A stretch of 7,309 nucleotides of DNA from Chloroflexota bacterium (lineage in GTDB: Bacteria > Chloroflexota > Anaerolineae > VGOG01): positions 1 through 7,309 of the forward strand of contig JAUWYT010000070.1 of assembly GCA_030615705.1 (NCBI GenBank), in the 5' to 3' direction. The stretch's first letter is position 1, and every line of letters begins with the position of its first letter. The notes beneath the pieces were generated by a model. That model was not told the origin of the DNA. It saw only the letters and a list, made by a program, of their open reading frames with translations, and did not search any database. Below, in pieces: positions 6,050 to 7,309 of this stretch. The position numbers and the translations under genes were made by a program.

Positions 6050-7309
6050 ATGAACAGGTCAGAGAGAATGGCGCCTCATAACACCGAGGCGGAAGAGGCA
6101 GCCCTGGGATCGCTTCTCATAGATCCCGATGCTATATTCAAGGTGGCCTCCTTTCTTTGCCCCGAGGATTTCTATCGGGAGAAAAATGGCTGGATCTACG
6201 ATGCCATAGGGGATCTCCACAACCGGCGGGAGCCAGCCGACTTCGTCACCCTTTGCGATGAGCTGGAGCGGCGCGGCCAACTGGAGGAGGTGGGCGGGGC
6301 AGCCTACATCACTTCTCTGATCAATGCTGTGCCCACGGCCATCCATGCGGAGTACTATGCCCGCATCGTGGAGCGCACAGCCATCCTGCGCCGACTGATT
6401 AGCGCAGCGGGGCAGATCGCGGCCATTGCCTACGAGGAAGCCGAAGACGTGGACGAGGTAGTTGACAGGGCCGAGCAGGTCCTGTTTGGGGTCTCCCAGC
6501 GCCGCATCGCCCGCGACCTGGTGCCAATCAAGCAGATAATCGGGGATTACTACGATCGGATAGACTATTTGTATCAACACCGTGGCGAGCTTATTGGCAT
6601 CCCCACAGGCTTCCGCCGGCTGGACAAGTTGTTGGGAGGTCTGCAGCCCTCCGACCTGATTATTGTGGCAGGGCGGCCAAGCATGGGCAAGACCTCGCTT
6701 GTTCTCTCTATCGCCCAAAATGCCGCCCGCAAGTTCAACCAGCGCGTGGCTTTCTTTAGCCTGGAGATGAGTGCCGAGCAGGTAGTGCAGCGCCTTATCT
6801 CGGCCGAGACGGGCATAGATTCCCAAAAATTGCGCCTGGGCAACCTCGAGGACGATGAGTGGCCCCTCTTCGTCCAGGCGACCGGCATCCTCTCGGAGGC
6901 CCCTATCTTCGTTGACGACACGCCCTCTATCTCCGCCTTGCAGATGCGGACCAAGGCTCGCCGCCTCCACGCCGAGCATGGTCTCGATCTTGTCATCGTT
7001 GATTTCCTCCAGTTGATGCGAGGAGACGTCCGGGCGGAGAACCGCGTCCAGGAGATTTCCTCCATCTCTCGGGCGCTCAAAGGGTTAGCTAGAGAGCTGA
7101 ACGTGCCTGTGGTGGCTGTCTCCCAACTATCCCGGGCCGTTGAAGCCCGTCACGATCACCTTCCCATTCTCTCCGACCTACGCGAAAGCGGCAGCATTGA
7201 GCAGGATGCGGACGTGGTGATGTTCATCTACCGTGAGGAGATGTACGACCCTGACACGGAGCTGAAAAACATAGCTGACGTCATCGTCGCCAAACACCGC
7301 AACGGCCCC
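6050..7309 (+). CDS. dnaB: Replicative DNA helicase DnaB (3' end beyond the window)
   Basis: DnaB is the hexameric helicase that unwinds DNA at the replication fork on the lagging strand and recruits primase. The frame is open from the ATG at 6050 to the last base, giving 420 residues; only the final few tens are missing. The N-terminal domain has the family opening [19 protein letters not shown] (8-26). The RecA-like C-terminal domain has [21 protein letters not shown] (183-203), Walker [10 protein letters not shown] (208-216), the SLEMS segment with catalytic Glu239, Walker [11 protein letters not shown] (314-323, usual Y replaced by F319), VSQLSRAVE (357-365) and [16 protein letters not shown] (375-390). 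It ends in AKHRNGP, just before the usual TG of this motif. No intein interrupts the visible motifs. An in-frame ATG at 6068 is an alternative start, since neither has a strong ribosome binding site; a TAA at 6032 blocks any earlier start. Confidence 0.97.
   Translation, partial: MNRSERMAPHNTEAEEAALGSLLIDPDAIFKVASFLCPEDFYREKNGWIYDAIGDLHNRREPADFVTLCDELERRGQLEEVGGAAYITSLINAVPTAIHAEYYARIVERTAILRRLISAAGQIAAIAYEEAEDVDEVVDRAEQVLFGVSQRRIARDLVPIKQIIGDYYDRIDYLYQHRGELIGIPTGFRRLDKLLGGLQPSDLIIVAGRPSMGKTSLVLSIAQNAARKFNQRVAFFSLEMSAEQVVQRLISAETGIDSQKLRLGNLEDDEWPLFVQATGILSEAPIFVDDTPSISALQMRTKARRLHAEHGLDLVIVDFLQLMRGDVRAENRVQEISSISRALKGLARELNVPVVAVSQLSRAVEARHDHLPILSDLRESGSIEQDADVVMFIYREEMYDPDTELKNIADVIVAKHRNGP

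Noticed and set aside
6059..6979. 306-codon open frame on the minus strand opposite dnaB
   Set aside because: It is antisense to clear DnaB motifs and shows no family features, as expected of a shadow frame in GC-rich DNA.
6050..7309. Intein in dnaB
   Set aside because: Inteins often interrupt dnaB at its conserved motifs, but Walker A, Walker B and the SDLRESG block read through without any insertion in the visible part.
1..7309. CRISPR array, tRNA or rRNA genes, insertion sequences or a defence system
   Set aside because: No regular long direct repeats, tRNA-like or rRNA segments, transposase frames or terminal repeats were seen; the window is packed with housekeeping genes.

Overview
This window looks like a chromosomal core region from a GC-rich bacterium with no sign of mobile DNA. 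It carries six protein genes and no RNA genes, insertion sequences, CRISPR array or phage genes that I can see. The lineage is an inference. SecA has an extra segment near residues 160-182 (around ESAFLFDP and DDERYQHLR) and a second one near residues 420-453. Prs has the variant loops RSDKKDQPR and DDEVDTAGS. From memory of these families this combination fits Chloroflexota best, but I could not run a search.

The layout is divergent. A short AT-rich region at about 5364-5521 sits between two gene groups. Leftward (minus strand) run a GNAT acetyltransferase, prs (PRPP synthetase), secA (preprotein translocase ATPase) and ptb (phosphate acyltransferase). Spacing in this group is tight: a 4-bp ATGA overlap between the GNAT gene and prs, 56 bp between prs and secA, and 31 bp between secA and ptb. 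Rightward (plus strand) run a bifunctional-nuclease (BFN, formerly DUF151) family gene and, 33 bp later, dnaB (replicative helicase), which is cut by the window end after 420 codons.

The divergent region contains the best regulatory signals. The plus promoter has a perfect TATAAT with an extended -10 (TGG before it) and a TTGTGT -35 at 17 bp. The minus promoter has a perfect TATAAT and a TTCCCA -35, also at 17 bp. Between them lies a 15-bp inverted repeat, ACAAAT-ACA-ATTTGT, which overlaps the plus -35 and is a candidate operator. The promoters also fix the starts: both genes have longer reading frames whose first codons lie in or at promoter elements, so I chose the internal ATGs that have good Shine-Dalgarno sequences (5522 and 5363).

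The genes do not form one pathway. They are nucleotide precursor supply (Prs), protein export (SecA), acyl-CoA/acyl-phosphate metabolism (Ptb), a probable acetylating enzyme, and DNA replication (DnaB) with a BFN protein. I found no convincing new biological system. The points most worth a second look are the shared control region, the BFN-dnaB pairing, the GNAT-prs coupling, the polybasic SecA tail, and the small structured junctions at secA/ptb and BFN/dnaB. All gene junctions are short, and no intrinsic terminator was seen.
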